In this document: piece by piece, positions 1 to 8,702 of the stretch
How positions within the stretch are numbered: position 1 is the first letter of the stretch
How the letters are laid out: each line of letters starts with the position of its first letter
Source of the DNA: Bradyrhizobium sp. 170
GTDB lineage: Bacteria > Pseudomonadota > Alphaproteobacteria > Rhizobiales > Xanthobacteraceae
Reading direction: 5' to 3'
Length of the DNA: 64,000 nucleotides
Assembly (NCBI RefSeq): GCF_023101085.1
Contig: NZ_CP064703.1
Coordinates: 744,001 to 808,000 of the forward strand
Notes under the pieces: generated by a model
Database searches by the model: none
Seen by the model: only the letters and a program-made list of their open reading frames with translations
What the model was told of the DNA's origin: nothing
Translations under genes and position numbers: made by a program

Positions 1-372
1 GCGGTGAGATGCGGTGGACGCGAATGGCGCAGCTGACGTTGGCGCCTGACGCGGACGGCGAAGTCGTGTGGTTCTGACGCCGCGGTGCTGGCGTCAAGCT
101 CGTGAGAAGCAAGCTTCTTGGGGGCGACGGTGGCAAAAGAGCCGTTCACCGGGAAGAGCACGAAGTAAGCCGTAACCCATCGCGCAGGGAAAGCCGGGAT
201 GCCTCCGCTGGACCTGTATGCTCGTGTGAGTCTTCTTATGCGCAAATTGCACACGAGACCGCGGGTGCAGCGTGCACCCGGCTTTCCCTGCGCCCTTTGT
301 TTTTGTGGAGGGCGGAAGCTTAAGCAAAGCTCGGGCGCTTCATGCCGCGAGAACGCCGACGCATACCCTCTC
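1..372. repeat. Dispersed non-coding repeat, copy 1 (starts at or before the window edge)
   Basis: This stretch matches 41570-42012 block by block: a gtgtggt...gctggt/cgtcaagct segment, a taagccgt segment, cgcagggaa-gccgg, cctgtatgctcgtgtg, cacacgagaccgcgggtgca and gccgcgagaacgc, in the same order and spacing. Short ORFs lie in all frames but none has a convincing ribosome site or family, and such ORFs are commonly mis-annotated as small hypotheticals. The element contains cacacgag/ctcgtgtg inverted arms around positions 222-262. No gene lies in 1-558. Confidence 0.75.
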
Positions 373-558
373 GCTGTTTGACAGTTGAATCCGAACGATG
401 ACCTCGTAACGAGGGGGCGTGACGTGGATGGACCAATCGCATTTCCGGCTTCAGTGGCCGCCTCGTCAATGGCGGCAAGCATGTGAGCCAGTTCATATCC
501 GGTTGCGATCGAAAAACGCTTAAATTGCGAACAAAGTAAGATGCCACAGGAGGTTGCC

Positions 559-870
559 ATGTGTCTCTGTAGCCTGATGATCGCATCCGCATGCGTCTTT
601 GCCTTTTCTGGCTTTGCCGGCACCGCTTCAGCGCAGGACGGGCCCCTGCAGAACACGGATCGGCCGGGCAGTGATTTCCGCAACATCGCCCTCAGGGGCA
701 ATTCGGGAGCTTGTGGGGAACTCTGCCGCACGACACGCGGCTGCCGCGCATGGACGTTCGTCAAACCCGGCATCCAGGGGGCATCTGCCCGTTGCTGGCT
801 GAAGAGCGTGGTCCCCGCCGCCGTCCGCAACTCGTGCTGCACGTCTGGCGTGGTTAGAATAATTGACTGA
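559..870 (+). CDS. Small exported PAN/Apple-domain-like protein
   Basis: A 103-residue protein. The start is the ATG at 559 because AGGAGG lies five bases upstream (548-553); an in-frame ATG at 541 lacks such a site. Residues 1-26 form a signal peptide ending ASAQ. The mature part is cysteine-rich, with GACGELCRTTRGCRAWTF followed by a CW and a terminal CC, resembling the disulfide-bonded PAN/Apple fold used for protein or carbohydrate binding. The substrate is unknown. It stands alone, between the dispersed repeat and a convergent ferritin-like gene. Family assignment is from pattern only. Confidence 0.7.
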   Translation: MCLCSLMIASACVFAFSGFAGTASAQDGPLQNTDRPGSDFRNIALRGNSGACGELCRTTRGCRAWTFVKPGIQGASARCWLKSVVPAAVRNSCCTSGVVRIID

Positions 871-1350
871 CCTACCTTTCCCAAGGAGATCAGTCCCCCA
901 ACATGCGCACCGCAATTTGCTACATCTGAATATCGGGCCTGAAGATGGCCCGAACCGTCCATTTCATCTGCGGCTGACTTTGTCTGACGCAGAAACGGCC
1001 GTCGACAACGGGCACTTTGATAATCGAAGCACGCTTGTTGCCGCAGCAATGTTGGAGGCTGTCAGGGAAACCCGGCTGGTAGATGTAGAAGCGGGCATAG
1101 AAAGGTTCAACGGTGACCATCAGGTCGATCGAATTCATGCCGCGCGGAATCTTGTCGCGCAGGTCAACCAGTCGGTCGCCGGGATTGCAGGTCACGGCGG
1201 CCATGATCAGGAGCCAATTCATCCCGACAGAGTAAGCCATTTCGTGCAGAGCAAAAGACCGCCCAAGGGCGGTCTCCCTGCAGTTCTGTCAGGGACGATC
1301 AGGCTGCACGGATCGCAGCGTCATATGCCCGTGCGCGTACTTGCCAGCGA
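871..1350. other. 480 bp without a confident gene
   Basis: The stretch holds one clear element, the terminator at 1256-1275. A 106-codon open frame on the minus strand (920-1240) begins directly after that terminator and shows no ribosome site, so it is not annotated as a gene. Confidence 0.5.
1256..1275 (-). terminator. Rho-independent terminator of the ferritin-like gene
   Basis: Perfect 9-bp inverted repeat AGACCGCCC/GGGCGGTCT with a two-base loop. Read on the minus strand it is followed by TTTTGCTCT and lies 75 bp downstream of the stop codon at 1351. Confidence 0.8.
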
Positions 1351-1845
1351 TTACGCCGCCAGCGCGTCCGGATTGACTTCGCCCTTGGCGATGTCGGTGA
1401 GAATGGCGTCGGCCTCTTTCTCTTCCAAAAGGCTGTCGTGCAACAGCATCTGGTCATCACGCAGGTCGAGCTGGCCGGCAAGTGCGGCGGCCGAGCCGTA
1501 GGCGGCGATCTCGTAGTGCTCGAGTTTCTGGGCGGATGCGATCAGGCCCGCATCGCGAAGATCATCTCCCTCCAGGATGGCGAGCATCTTGCGGGTTTCG
1601 CGGATGAGCGCCTGCATGGCCTGATCGACATGCGCCGCCGGGTCGGCGCCGTGGTTGCGAAGGATGCTGATAAGGCGTTCCTTCTGCCGCATTGTCTCCG
1701 CATGATGGTCCACCAGGGCATCCTTCAACGCCGGGTGGGACGCGGCTGCCGCCATGCGCAACAGCGCTTCCGAAAGCTGCTCCTCGACACTCACCAGTTC
1801 CTGAAGCTCGGCGAGGTACATGTCCTTGAAATTGCTGATTTCCAT
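1351..1845 (-). CDS. Ferritin-like DUF892 (YciE/YciF-type) protein
   Basis: A 164-residue protein beginning MEISNFKDMYLAELQEL. That ATG is preferred over upstream frame extensions because AAAGGA precedes it. The protein is all-helical. Repeated acidic/His pairs (ELQELVSVEEQL, DHHAETMRQKE, KLEHYEIAAY, EEKEADAIL) match the ferritin-like DUF892 family, whose members are induced by stress in enterobacteria. The pattern would allow a di-iron four-helix bundle, but the biochemical function of the family is unsettled. It is a single gene ending at the hairpin 1256-1275. Confidence 0.88.
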   Translation of the reverse strand: MEISNFKDMYLAELQELVSVEEQLSEALLRMAAAASHPALKDALVDHHAETMRQKERLISILRNHGADPAAHVDQAMQALIRETRKMLAILEGDDLRDAGLIASAQKLEHYEIAAYGSAAALAGQLDLRDDQMLLHDSLLEEKEADAILTDIAKGEVNPDALAA

Positions 1846-2023
1846 GACGAAATCCTTTTGTAGGATGTGTACGAGACTTCCGGGCGCGTCGCTGATTTTC
1901 GGAAGGGCCGGCACGAGCCCGGCTGCTTTTTCGCTTTCGAGGCCCCGCGATGTCTTTTCAACGAGACCGCGGCGCATCTGGTTCCGGGGCGTGGGCAAGG
2001 AGTCTTGGGCCAGGAGGTGTTCG

Positions 2024-2212
2024 ATGACGGAATGGTATTTTGTCTGGGTCGAAGGTCTGCGCGGGCCCGTGCCGCAGAAATGGTCGTCGGATGGGCTTTG
2101 GGGGCAGGTCGGCCGTCAGGATGTCATCGTTCGTTTCGCGCTGAGCGATGCGGAGGCGCATCTGTCGCTCGACGAATTGGCGAGGCTGCATCCCATTCCC
2201 GACGGGAGATAG
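2024..2212 (+). CDS. Small conserved-type hypothetical protein
   Basis: A 62-residue protein, MTEWYFVWVEGLRGPV to LHPIPDGR. The start is the ATG at 2024, with AGGAGGT at 2012-2018; a longer frame to 1820 would run antisense into the DUF892 gene. It is rich in Trp and acidic residues, with no signal peptide or membrane segment. The W-x-V-x-G-x-x-G-P-V pattern near the N terminus resembles short GYF_2-like peptides, but I cannot assign a function. The strong ribosome site is the main support. Confidence 0.6.
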   Translation: MTEWYFVWVEGLRGPVPQKWSSDGLWGQVGRQDVIVRFALSDAEAHLSLDELARLHPIPDGR

Positions 2213-2536
2213 CCGGCCGCGCCGTTGCCGGCGCGTTCCGCAGGGTTCCGTGCGGTCGTCGCAGGATTTCGAACATGCTTTTCTGCGGAACATTGCGAAT
2301 TTATTTTCGTTGCCGGGTTGTACGGGCGCAAAGAGGCACCACTGTCCCGTGCTCAGTTCGCGCTGCTCGCGGATTGAAGGAGAACTTGCGAACCAGCGCA
2401 CTGTGCTGGTGGGGACGAGCGATCAGGATCCGACACCCTTGACGCCTTTCGTATCCTTCGCAGGAAGCAGCCGCGTGCGGTCCTAGCCGCCTACGCGGTC
2501 CTCAACCAACCAGGAAGCCAAGTGAAGGAGTCGTGC
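2213..2536. other. 324 bp intergenic stretch
   Basis: No convincing gene, hairpin with a T-run or repeat was recognised here. It presumably carries the promoter of the gene starting at 2537. Confidence 0.4.
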
Positions 2537-2827
2537 ATGAAATTGAACTCGGCACAGGTGGAACGCGCCTTGAAGCAATTCGAAGCCCAGGCGCTTCCCG
2601 AGGATCATCCGGTGGTCCCGCAACTGGCCAGCATGTTCGGGGAACATACGTTCTTCCTCGACAGCGGCGGGCTCAATGTCCTGGAACCGACCGAGGCTTC
2701 CCAGCCGGAAGCGCCCGTCGGCATGATCGTAAACCTTGCCTATTGGAGCGATGAGACACTGACGAAACTGTCGCCGCACGAGCCGGAGCCCACTGGCGTT
2801 ATCGTCAGCCTCGAATCCAGACACTGA
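2537..2827 (+). CDS. Hypothetical protein, 96 residues
   Basis: The start is the ATG at 2537 (MKLNSAQVERALKQFEAQ), six bases after AAGGAG; a GTG at 2522 lies upstream of this site and is rejected. The protein is acidic and soluble, with a helical first third and a later GMIVNLAYWSDETLTKL segment. No signal peptide, catalytic motif or known family was recognised. It is convergent with the PilZ gene that follows. Confidence 0.6.
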   Translation: MKLNSAQVERALKQFEAQALPEDHPVVPQLASMFGEHTFFLDSGGLNVLEPTEASQPEAPVGMIVNLAYWSDETLTKLSPHEPEPTGVIVSLESRH

Positions 2828-2933
2828 CGCTTGAAACTGAGAGGAGCGATCATTTCGCGGCGGGTCCGGTCACGACGTATCAGGCCGGATCCGCTGCGAT
2901 CTATCAGGTCCGCCTGCGGTGCGGCCGCGCCGT

Positions 2934-3182
2934 TCAGGTTTCGAAATGAACCCCGATCCGCTTCTCTTTTCGCCAGACGACGCGACACGGCAGATGGAGG
3001 TGGTCGGATTCGATCACCAGTGTGAAGCGTTCGGGAATGCCGACGGGGGAAATCACCTCGAGTGCGGCGCCGGTTTCGGAAAGATTGCGGATTGTGCAAT
3101 CGAAGGCAGCGCCGCCGCCAAACGAAATCCTGCCCGCCTTCAACAACCGCCGCCGTGGTGCTTCTCTGTGCTCGTCCACCAC
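2934..3182 (-). CDS. Single-domain PilZ protein
   Basis: An 82-residue protein that is essentially one PilZ domain. It has a basic RRR near residue 10, NLSETGAAL near residues 33-41 (the D/N-x-S-x-x-G part of the c-di-GMP site) and a closing CRVVWRKEKRIGVHFE beta strand. PilZ domains bind c-di-GMP. This one carries an arginine cluster and the NxSxxG motif, so binding is plausible. The start is GTG at 3182 (or the next GTG at 3179), behind GGAGGT. Three GGDEF/EAL-type proteins are encoded elsewhere in this window but none is adjacent. Confidence 0.82.
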   Translation of the reverse strand: MVDEHREAPRRRLLKAGRISFGGGAAFDCTIRNLSETGAALEVISPVGIPERFTLVIESDHLHLPCRVVWRKEKRIGVHFET

Positions 3183-3298
3183 ATGGACCTCCGCCTGAAC
3201 GGGGGAGTTTCGACGCGCGAGGTTACTATCCCGTTAAGGTATGCTCCAGCAATTATGCAACGAAAGGTGGTGGTGTGCCGCAGGGCCGTTCCGTTCGT

Positions 3299-4321
3299 TC
3301 ATCGGGCAGCGTCATCCGTCCGGGCCCGCCGTCCCTCGATCGGATAGGCCGGGTCATTGAACCCCGGCGTCGAGGGGTGGCCGCTCACCACGAGTTGATC
3401 GATCAGCGCCTCGTCCTCGGCAGTGAAGCGATAGTCGAGCGCCTTCAGGTAATCGTCCCATTGCTCCTCGGTGCGCGGGCCCGCGATCACCGCCGAGACG
3501 AACGACGAATTCAGCACCCATGACACCGCGAACTGCCCGGCGGTGATGCCGCGGGCCTCGGCGTGCCGCCTGATCTCCTGGGCGAGCTGCAGCGATTCCG
3601 GCCGCCATTCGGTCTGCATCATGCGCTTGTCGGCGCGGCCGGCGCGCGTCTCCTTGTCGGGTGCCGCATCCGGCTTGTACTTGCCGGTCAGCACGCCGCG
3701 CGCCAACGGGCTATAGGGCACGATGCCGAGGCCGTAATAGCCGCAGGCCGGGAAATGCTCGACCTCGGGCATGCGGTTCATGGCATTGTAGTAGGGCTGG
3801 CTGACGATCGGGCGGTCGATGCCGTTGCTGTCGCAGATGTTGCAGATCTCGGCGACGCGCCAGGCGCGGTAGTTCGAGACGCCGAAATACCGGATCTTGC
3901 CCTGCCGCATCAGGTCGCCGATAGCGCGCACCGTCTCCTCCAGCGGCGTCGCGTGGTCCTCCTTGTGCAGGTAATAGATGTCGATGAAGTCGGTGCCGAG
4001 CCGCTTCAGGCTTTCGTCCGCGGCCTGCAGCACCCAGCGCCGCGACAGCCCGCCGCGATTGGGGTCGTCGCCGATCTGGTTGGCGAGCTTTGTCGCCAGA
4101 ATCCAGTTGTGCCTGTTGTTCGAGATGGCGCGGCCGACCACCTGCTCGGACTGGCCGCCATTATAGGCATCCGCAGAGTCGATGAAGTTGATGCCGGCCT
4201 CGCGTGCTTTCGCCACGATCCGCGTCGACGTCGCCTCGTCGGTCGGGCCGCCGAACATCATGGTGCCCAGACAGATCGGCGAAATCTTCAGGCCGCTGCG
4301 GCCAAGTTGGCGGTACTGCAT
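3299..4321 (-). CDS. Aldo/keto reductase
   Basis: A 340-residue NAD(P)H-dependent aldo/keto reductase. The catalytic tetrad is visible as Asp and Tyr in FIDSADAYNGGQSE, Lys in ILATKLAN and His in YYLHKEDH. An RYFGVSNYRAW strand and the cofactor-loop serine/arginine region near VIAGPRTEEQW follow. The start is MQYRQLGRSGLKIS at 4321, behind GGAGGA. It resembles YhdN/Tas-like members of AKR that act on small aldehydes or ketones; the substrate cannot be told. Only a palindromic repeat separates it from the thioesterase gene upstream. Confidence 0.92.
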   Translation of the reverse strand: MQYRQLGRSGLKISPICLGTMMFGGPTDEATSTRIVAKAREAGINFIDSADAYNGGQSEQVVGRAISNNRHNWILATKLANQIGDDPNRGGLSRRWVLQAADESLKRLGTDFIDIYYLHKEDHATPLEETVRAIGDLMRQGKIRYFGVSNYRAWRVAEICNICDSNGIDRPIVSQPYYNAMNRMPEVEHFPACGYYGLGIVPYSPLARGVLTGKYKPDAAPDKETRAGRADKRMMQTEWRPESLQLAQEIRRHAEARGITAGQFAVSWVLNSSFVSAVIAGPRTEEQWDDYLKALDYRFTAEDEALIDQLVVSGHPSTPGFNDPAYPIEGRRARTDDAAR

Positions 4322-4347
4322 GGGGTGGTCCTCCATATTTGTTGCAT

Positions 4348-4500
4348 TCCCTCCCTCTCCCCGTTCTTCACGGGGTCGAGACGAGCGAAGCTCGCTCTTA
4401 GAGGGTCGGGGTGAGGGGCTCTCTCCACAGGTGGACTCGCTGAGAGAGCCCCTCACCCGGCGCTTTGCGCCGACCTCTCCCCGCAAGAGCGGGGCGAGGT
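4348..4500. repeat. Palindromic intergenic repeat, family B copy 1
   Basis: Long imperfect inverted repeat: ccctccctctccccg...gaggggctctct against agagagcccctcaccc...cctctccccgcaagag. Related copies lie at 6768-6960 and 8251-8389. The arms could form a long stem-loop in RNA from the minus-strand genes on either side. Confidence 0.75.
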
Positions 4501-4514
4501 AAGAAAAAAACGCC

Positions 4515-4940
4515 TCAGCTCTCGTTCTTCAGTATCTTGAACACGCCGCTCGCCATCGCGATACAGCGTTTGTCGACGGTGACCTCGGTGGTGATGAAAA
4601 TGAGGCTGCGGGTGGAGCGCACCACGTGCGGCTTCGACACCAAAACCTCGCCGATCTTGCCGGCTTCCACAAAGTGCGTATCGAGCTGCACGGTCGCCAG
4701 CGTCGGCTTGCCCGAGATGAAGCGGGCGGTCATGCCGCAGGTCCGATCCGCAAAAGTCATGATCACGCCGCCCTGCACCAGGCCGCGGCGGTTGTGATGC
4801 TTGTCCTCGGTAGCAAGCGCGTATTCGTGGGTGCCGTCGACCACGCGCTGCCATAGCGGGCCGATCAGGTGCAGGAAACCTGACGTTTCGACGATCTTCC
4901 AGCCGTCGGATTTGCGTTTGTCCGCGGCCTTGGCTGTCAT
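4515..4940 (-). CDS. PaaI-type hotdog thioesterase
   Basis: A 141-residue single hotdog domain. GLVQGGVIMTFADRTCGMTAR (around residues 60-80) is the conserved helix region of PaaI-like acyl-CoA thioesterases, with the acidic residue in FAD positioned as in the family. The later TVQLDTHFVEAGKIGEVL and RSLIFITTEVTVD strands complete the fold. The start MTAKAADKR at 4940 was chosen; an in-frame ATG at 4967 is also possible. It would hydrolyse an acyl- or aryl-CoA of unknown identity. It is divergent from the Nudix gene. Confidence 0.85.
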   Translation of the reverse strand: MTAKAADKRKSDGWKIVETSGFLHLIGPLWQRVVDGTHEYALATEDKHHNRRGLVQGGVIMTFADRTCGMTARFISGKPTLATVQLDTHFVEAGKIGEVLVSKPHVVRSTRSLIFITTEVTVDKRCIAMASGVFKILKNES

Positions 4941-5016
4941 GCTGTGCTTTCCGTTGCGGGTTGTCATGCTGTCCGGGGTCATTTCATCTGATGCGCTTGT
5001 GTTGTAGTCAAGCGGG

Positions 5017-5646
5017 ATGGCCCGGTCATTTGACGATACCACAAGGCGGAATATCGCAGAGCTTTGCTCGGCATTCACGCGGACTTCATCCGGTGAGGCG
5101 GTGGCTGGGCTGAAACGCGCTGCCGTAGCCATCGCGCTGACGGAAGCGGAGGCCGGCGGTGGCACGACGTTTCTGCTGACCCTCCGCGCCGCGACCTTGC
5201 GTTCGCACGCCGCCCAATGGGCGCTGCCGGGCGGGCGCTGCGACCATGGCGAGACGCAGGCGCAGGCCGCGTTGCGCGAGCTTCACGAAGAACTCGGCGT
5301 TAGTCTCGGTGAGAGCGATGTGCTCGGCCTGCTCGACGATTACCCGACGCGATCAGGCTATCTCATTACGCCTGTGGTCGTCTGGGTGAGCACCAGCGCC
5401 GATTTCGTGCCCAACCCCGCGGAGGTCGCCTCGGTGCATCGCGTAGCCCTCGCCGATATCGAACGAAACGACGCCTTCAGCTTCACCACGATCCCCGAAA
5501 GCACGCGGCGCGTGATCCGCTTCCGCCATGCCGGTCAGCACATCCACGCGCCGACGGCGGCGCTGATCTATCAGTTTGCCGAAGTGCTGGCGGGAAGAAA
5601 CACGCGCGTTGCGGAGCTGGAACAGCCGGTATTTGCGTGGAGGTAG
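5017..5646 (+). CDS. Nudix hydrolase (CoA-diphosphatase-like)
   Basis: A 209-residue protein with a complete Nudix box, starting [18 protein letters not shown] and ending HEELGV (about residues 71-95), which matches G-x5-E-x7-R-E-U-x-E-E-x-G-U. The flanking [18 protein letters not shown] segment is close to the region preceding the box in CoA pyrophosphatases (NudL/NUDT7 type). A role in trimming CoA or CoA esters is therefore likely but not proven. No membrane segment. It is divergent from the thioesterase gene. Confidence 0.88.
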   Translation: MARSFDDTTRRNIAELCSAFTRTSSGEAVAGLKRAAVAIALTEAEAGGGTTFLLTLRAATLRSHAAQWALPGGRCDHGETQAQAALRELHEELGVSLGESDVLGLLDDYPTRSGYLITPVVVWVSTSADFVPNPAEVASVHRVALADIERNDAFSFTTIPESTRRVIRFRHAGQHIHAPTAALIYQFAEVLAGRNTRVAELEQPVFAWR

Positions 5647-5666
5647 GCGTTGTGAACAAGCGCATC

Positions 5667-5685
5667 CATCTCACCATGTGAGATG
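5667..5685. promoter_or_regulatory. Perfect inverted repeat, possible operator
   Basis: CATCTCAC-CAT-GTGAGATG, 8-bp arms with a 3-base centre, 21 bp after the Nudix stop and 89 bp before the Bug-protein start. There is no T-run, so a protein-binding site is more likely than a terminator. Confidence 0.4.
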
Positions 5686-5774
5686 AATTGATGGTTCGTC
5701 AACTTGCGAATACGGATCGTTTCAGCGACGATGGCCGCACCAACAATAAGAACAGTTTTGGGAGCGCGCGCATC

Positions 5775-6755
5775 ATGTCCATGTGGATCAAGAGCTTTTG
5801 TGTCGTCGCCGCACTGCTTGGTGTGAACGCAGCGATCGATTCAGCGCAAGCGCAAAACTATCCGGCACGCGCGATCACGCTGGTCATTCCATTCGCACCC
5901 GGCGGCAGCACCTCGATCGTCGGCCGCGCCATTGCCGACAAGATGAGCGAAGTGCTCGGCGAGAAGGTCGTGGTCGACAATCGCCCCGGCGCGGGCGGCA
6001 CGGTCGGCACCAAGGCCGTCGCCAAAAGCGATCCCGACGGTTACACGCTGCTGCTGGGCTACACCGGCACGCTCGCGATTGGTCCCTCGCTCTACAGGAA
6101 TCCCGGCTACGATCCGCGCAAGGATTTTGCGCCGATCGGCATGATCGGCAACGCGCCGAATTCGCTGGTCGTGCATCCGTCATTCCCCGCGAAGAGCGTC
6201 GCCGAACTGATCGCCTATGCGAAGGCCAATCCCGGCAAGGTCAATTTCGGCTCGGCCGGCGCCGGTACCGCCAGCCACATCACCGGCGAATATTTCGCCC
6301 GCGCCGCTGGCATCAAGCTCGTGCACATCCCCTACAAGGGCACCGGCCCGGCGCTGACCGATCTGCTCGGCGGCCACATCCCGATGGCGTTCGCGCCGAT
6401 TCCGGCCTCGCACGCCAATGTCTCCGCCGGCAAGCTGCGCGCGCTTGCGGTCACCAGCCTCACCCGTTCGGGCCTGTTGCCCGACGTGCCGACGATGATG
6501 GAAGCGGGTTTGTCCAGCTTCGACGCTTCGCTCTATTACGGCCTTGTCGCGCCCGCCGGCACGCCGCGGCCGATCATCGACAAGCTCAACAAGGCGCTGC
6601 GCGACGCGCTCGCTTCCGACGAGGTGAAGAAGCAGTTGGGCAATGACGGCACCGAGATCACGCCCGGCGCGCCGGAAGACTATGCCGACTTCATCGACAA
6701 GGATGAGAAGAAGTGGTCGCTTCTTGTGAAGACCAGCGGCGTCGAGCAGGAGTAG
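5775..6755 (+). CDS. Bug/TctC-family periplasmic binding protein
   Basis: A 326-residue protein with a signal peptide (about residues 1-26, ending SAQAQ). The mature N terminus NYPARAITLVIPFAPGGSTS is diagnostic of the Bug (TctC) family. VVVDNRPGAGGTVGTKAVAKSDPDGYT and VHIPYKGTGPALTDLLGG are further family signatures. These proteins bind carboxylates, amino acids or aromatic acids for tripartite tricarboxylate transport or sensing. No TctA/TctB membrane genes are adjacent, so this is an orphan receptor whose ligand and partner are unknown. The start is the ATG at 5775 or 5781. Confidence 0.92.
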   Translation: MSMWIKSFCVVAALLGVNAAIDSAQAQNYPARAITLVIPFAPGGSTSIVGRAIADKMSEVLGEKVVVDNRPGAGGTVGTKAVAKSDPDGYTLLLGYTGTLAIGPSLYRNPGYDPRKDFAPIGMIGNAPNSLVVHPSFPAKSVAELIAYAKANPGKVNFGSAGAGTASHITGEYFARAAGIKLVHIPYKGTGPALTDLLGGHIPMAFAPIPASHANVSAGKLRALAVTSLTRSGLLPDVPTMMEAGLSSFDASLYYGLVAPAGTPRPIIDKLNKALRDALASDEVKKQLGNDGTEITPGAPEDYADFIDKDEKKWSLLVKTSGVEQE

Positions 6756-6767
6756 GGGCTTCTTTCT

Positions 6768-6960
6768 TCCCTTCTCCCCTTGTGGGAGAAGGTGGCATAG
6801 GCGGCCTCCGGCCGCCGTACTTAGAAGAGAACGCCGATGCTTTGCATCGGCTATGGTCGCGAAGCGGCGGCGAGCCGGATGAGGGGTCTCTCTCCGCGGA
6901 TAGAACCCCTCATCCGCCTCCGCTTCGCTACGGCACCTTCTCCCACAAGGGGAGAAGGGA
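6768..6960. repeat. Palindromic intergenic repeat, family B copy 2
   Basis: The outer arms cccttctccccttgtgggag and its complement (ctcccacaaggggagaaggg) face each other across about 190 bp with further internal complementarity (gatgaggggtct / cccctcatccg). It fills most of the gap between the Bug gene and the gene at 7030. Confidence 0.85.
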
Positions 6961-7029
6961 AGAAAGAAGGCCGCCAAATGTCGCTCCTTTCGGGGCTGAC
7001 TTCGCGGGCACGCTTGCTACAACAAGCCG

Positions 7030-8226
7030 ATGCGCCTGCAATTGATTCGCATGGGTTCCGGATTTGTCACGCTCGCGCTGTTCGTGGGCGCGCCTGCAAT
7101 GGCGATGGATGCGGACGTACTCGCTCCCTCTACCGCCGACGCGATGGCGCAAGCGGCGTCGCCGCAGGCGATTGCCGAATATCGCCGCAAGCTGAAAGAG
7201 TACCAGGAAGCGCGCGCCGCGTTCGAGGAGGAGGCGGGGGCCTATTGGTCTTCGATCTCGGAGAAACGAAAGGGCCGCAACGCCAAGCGTCGGGAACGCC
7301 AGGCCATTGCGTTGAACGATTACGTGCTGACGCAGCCGCCGGTCTACACCGGTCCGAAGCGCCCGGTGAATCCGGAGCCGGAGGAAGAGAAGCCGCCGCG
7401 CGAGCGCAAGCCGCTTCCCGTCGTCGCCGATTTTCTCAAGGCCGCCGCCGAGCAGTTCCAGTTCACGCCGCAGCGGCCGGCCGCCGAAGTCGAATTCAAG
7501 CGCGCCTATGCCCGCTACGCGCTGGCCGCAGGTCTCACGCGCGAGCAGGCGGTGCGGGTCTATTCGTTCGAGACCGGCGGCAATGGCAATTACGACATGC
7601 AATCGGGCTTGAGCGCCTCGCGGCCGGGCTCCCGCGCGATCTCGACCGCGATCGGCTACAATCAGTTGCTCACCACCAACAGCGTCGAACTGCTGGCCGA
7701 ACAGGGCCACGAACTAATCAAGGAACTGACCGCAAGGGCCGCGACGCTATCGGGCGCGCCGCGCAAGGCGATGGATCACAAACTCGCCGTGCTGAAAAAG
7801 ATGGTGGCGTTCTCGCGCACCGTGCCGGACACGTGGTCCGAGCATGAGAAGCTCGCCAATACGGCGCAGGGCTGGGCGGTGCACGCCATGGTGCTCGATA
7901 TCGACGTCGGGCCGATGCTGCAGACCCACAAGCTGCTGACGTCGGTGATCTTCGCGCGCGCCAAGGGCTACAATCGCCCGCTCTCGGCCGCCGAACTCGA
8001 AATGATGAACCTGACCGGCGACGGCACAGGTCTCGACATGGTGACCATGCCGCAGGCGATGCGCGAACAGGTGCCGACCTCGAATTTCTTCCAGCGCGGC
8101 GGCTACGAGCGCAACCCCGTCGCGATCCGCCACAACACCGTGGCGAAACTATTGGCGGTCACCGACGAGCGCATGGATTTCAACAGTGCCAAGCCCGGCG
8201 CGAAAGAATTGGCCGGGGCGTTTTGA
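7030..8226 (+). CDS. Exported protein with lysozyme/transglycosylase-like core (tentative)
   Basis: A 398-residue protein with a signal peptide (about residues 1-25, ending APAMA), a charged coiled-coil-prone region (50-130) and a C-terminal domain. In that domain YSFETGGNGNYDMQSG (178-193) followed by AIGYNQLL resembles the Glu-Thr-Gly and G-Y-x-Q motifs of lysozyme-like lytic transglycosylases, with E181 as the candidate catalytic acid. The resemblance is local and inferred by eye. The gene is bracketed by two family B repeats, which suggests a stand-alone transcription unit. Otherwise it is hypothetical. Confidence 0.65.
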   Translation: MRLQLIRMGSGFVTLALFVGAPAMAMDADVLAPSTADAMAQAASPQAIAEYRRKLKEYQEARAAFEEEAGAYWSSISEKRKGRNAKRRERQAIALNDYVLTQPPVYTGPKRPVNPEPEEEKPPRERKPLPVVADFLKAAAEQFQFTPQRPAAEVEFKRAYARYALAAGLTREQAVRVYSFETGGNGNYDMQSGLSASRPGSRAISTAIGYNQLLTTNSVELLAEQGHELIKELTARAATLSGAPRKAMDHKLAVLKKMVAFSRTVPDTWSEHEKLANTAQGWAVHAMVLDIDVGPMLQTHKLLTSVIFARAKGYNRPLSAAELEMMNLTGDGTGLDMVTMPQAMREQVPTSNFFQRGGYERNPVAIRHNTVAKLLAVTDERMDFNSAKPGAKELAGAF

Positions 8227-8250
8227 TTTGCCAGTCGGTGCCGATTTCTT

Positions 8251-8389
8251 CCCTCTCCCCTTGTGGGAGAGGGTGGATCGACGCCGCGAAGCGGCGGCGA
8301 GACGGGTGAGGGGTCTGTCTCCGCGGATAGAAACCCTTCATCCGGCGCGGACTGTGTCCGCGCCACCTTCTCCCACAAGGGGAGAAGGA
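8251..8389. repeat. Palindromic intergenic repeat, family B copy 3
   Basis: Arms ccctctccccttgtgggaga and ctcccacaaggggagaagg face each other, with the middle gtgaggggtctgtctccgcg shared with copy 2. It lies between convergent genes and may act as a bidirectional stem-loop. Confidence 0.85.
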
Positions 8390-8396
8390 AGACAGC

Positions 8397-8702
8397 TCAA
8401 TCCGACCCGAACATGAACCTGCCGTCGCTCTCCAGATAGGGGCCCGAGCGCATATAGAGCTGTCCGTTCTGGCCGATGAAGAATAACGTCCCCTTCGGCA
8501 CCTTCTTGGCGCCTTTCAGCAGGGTGCCGGCATTGTTGGTGCCCATCTTGTAGGACAGCGTCTTGCCGTCCTTGCCGTAGGCATAGCCCATGTCCTGTTT
8601 CAGCTCCCAGGGTGTCGGCGCCGCACCTTGCGCAAATGCGCAGGTCGAAAACCCCGCCAGGACGGCCATCGCCAAAACCGTCTTCGTTGAAATGCTCGTC
8701 AT
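8397..8702 (-). CDS. Small exported hypothetical protein
   Basis: A 101-residue protein. The start MTSISTKTVLAM at 8702 has GGAGG seven bases upstream. Residues 1-24 form a signal peptide (ending CAFAQ). The mature part contains GYAYGKDGKTLSYKMGTNNAGTLLKGAKKVPKGTLFF, a Gly/Lys-rich beta segment. No cysteine pairs or catalytic motif. Function unknown; probably periplasmic. Confidence 0.7.
   Translation of the reverse strand: MTSISTKTVLAMAVLAGFSTCAFAQGAAPTPWELKQDMGYAYGKDGKTLSYKMGTNNAGTLLKGAKKVPKGTLFFIGQNGQLYMRSGPYLESDGRFMFGSD

Noticed and set aside
920..1240. 106-codon minus-strand open frame with a hydrophobic start
   Set aside because: It begins immediately after an intrinsic terminator on the same strand, leaving no room for a promoter, and has no ribosome site or recognisable family.
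863..1501. 212-codon plus-strand open frame
   Set aside because: It runs antisense through the DUF892 gene and has low-complexity His/Arg-rich composition typical of a shadow frame.
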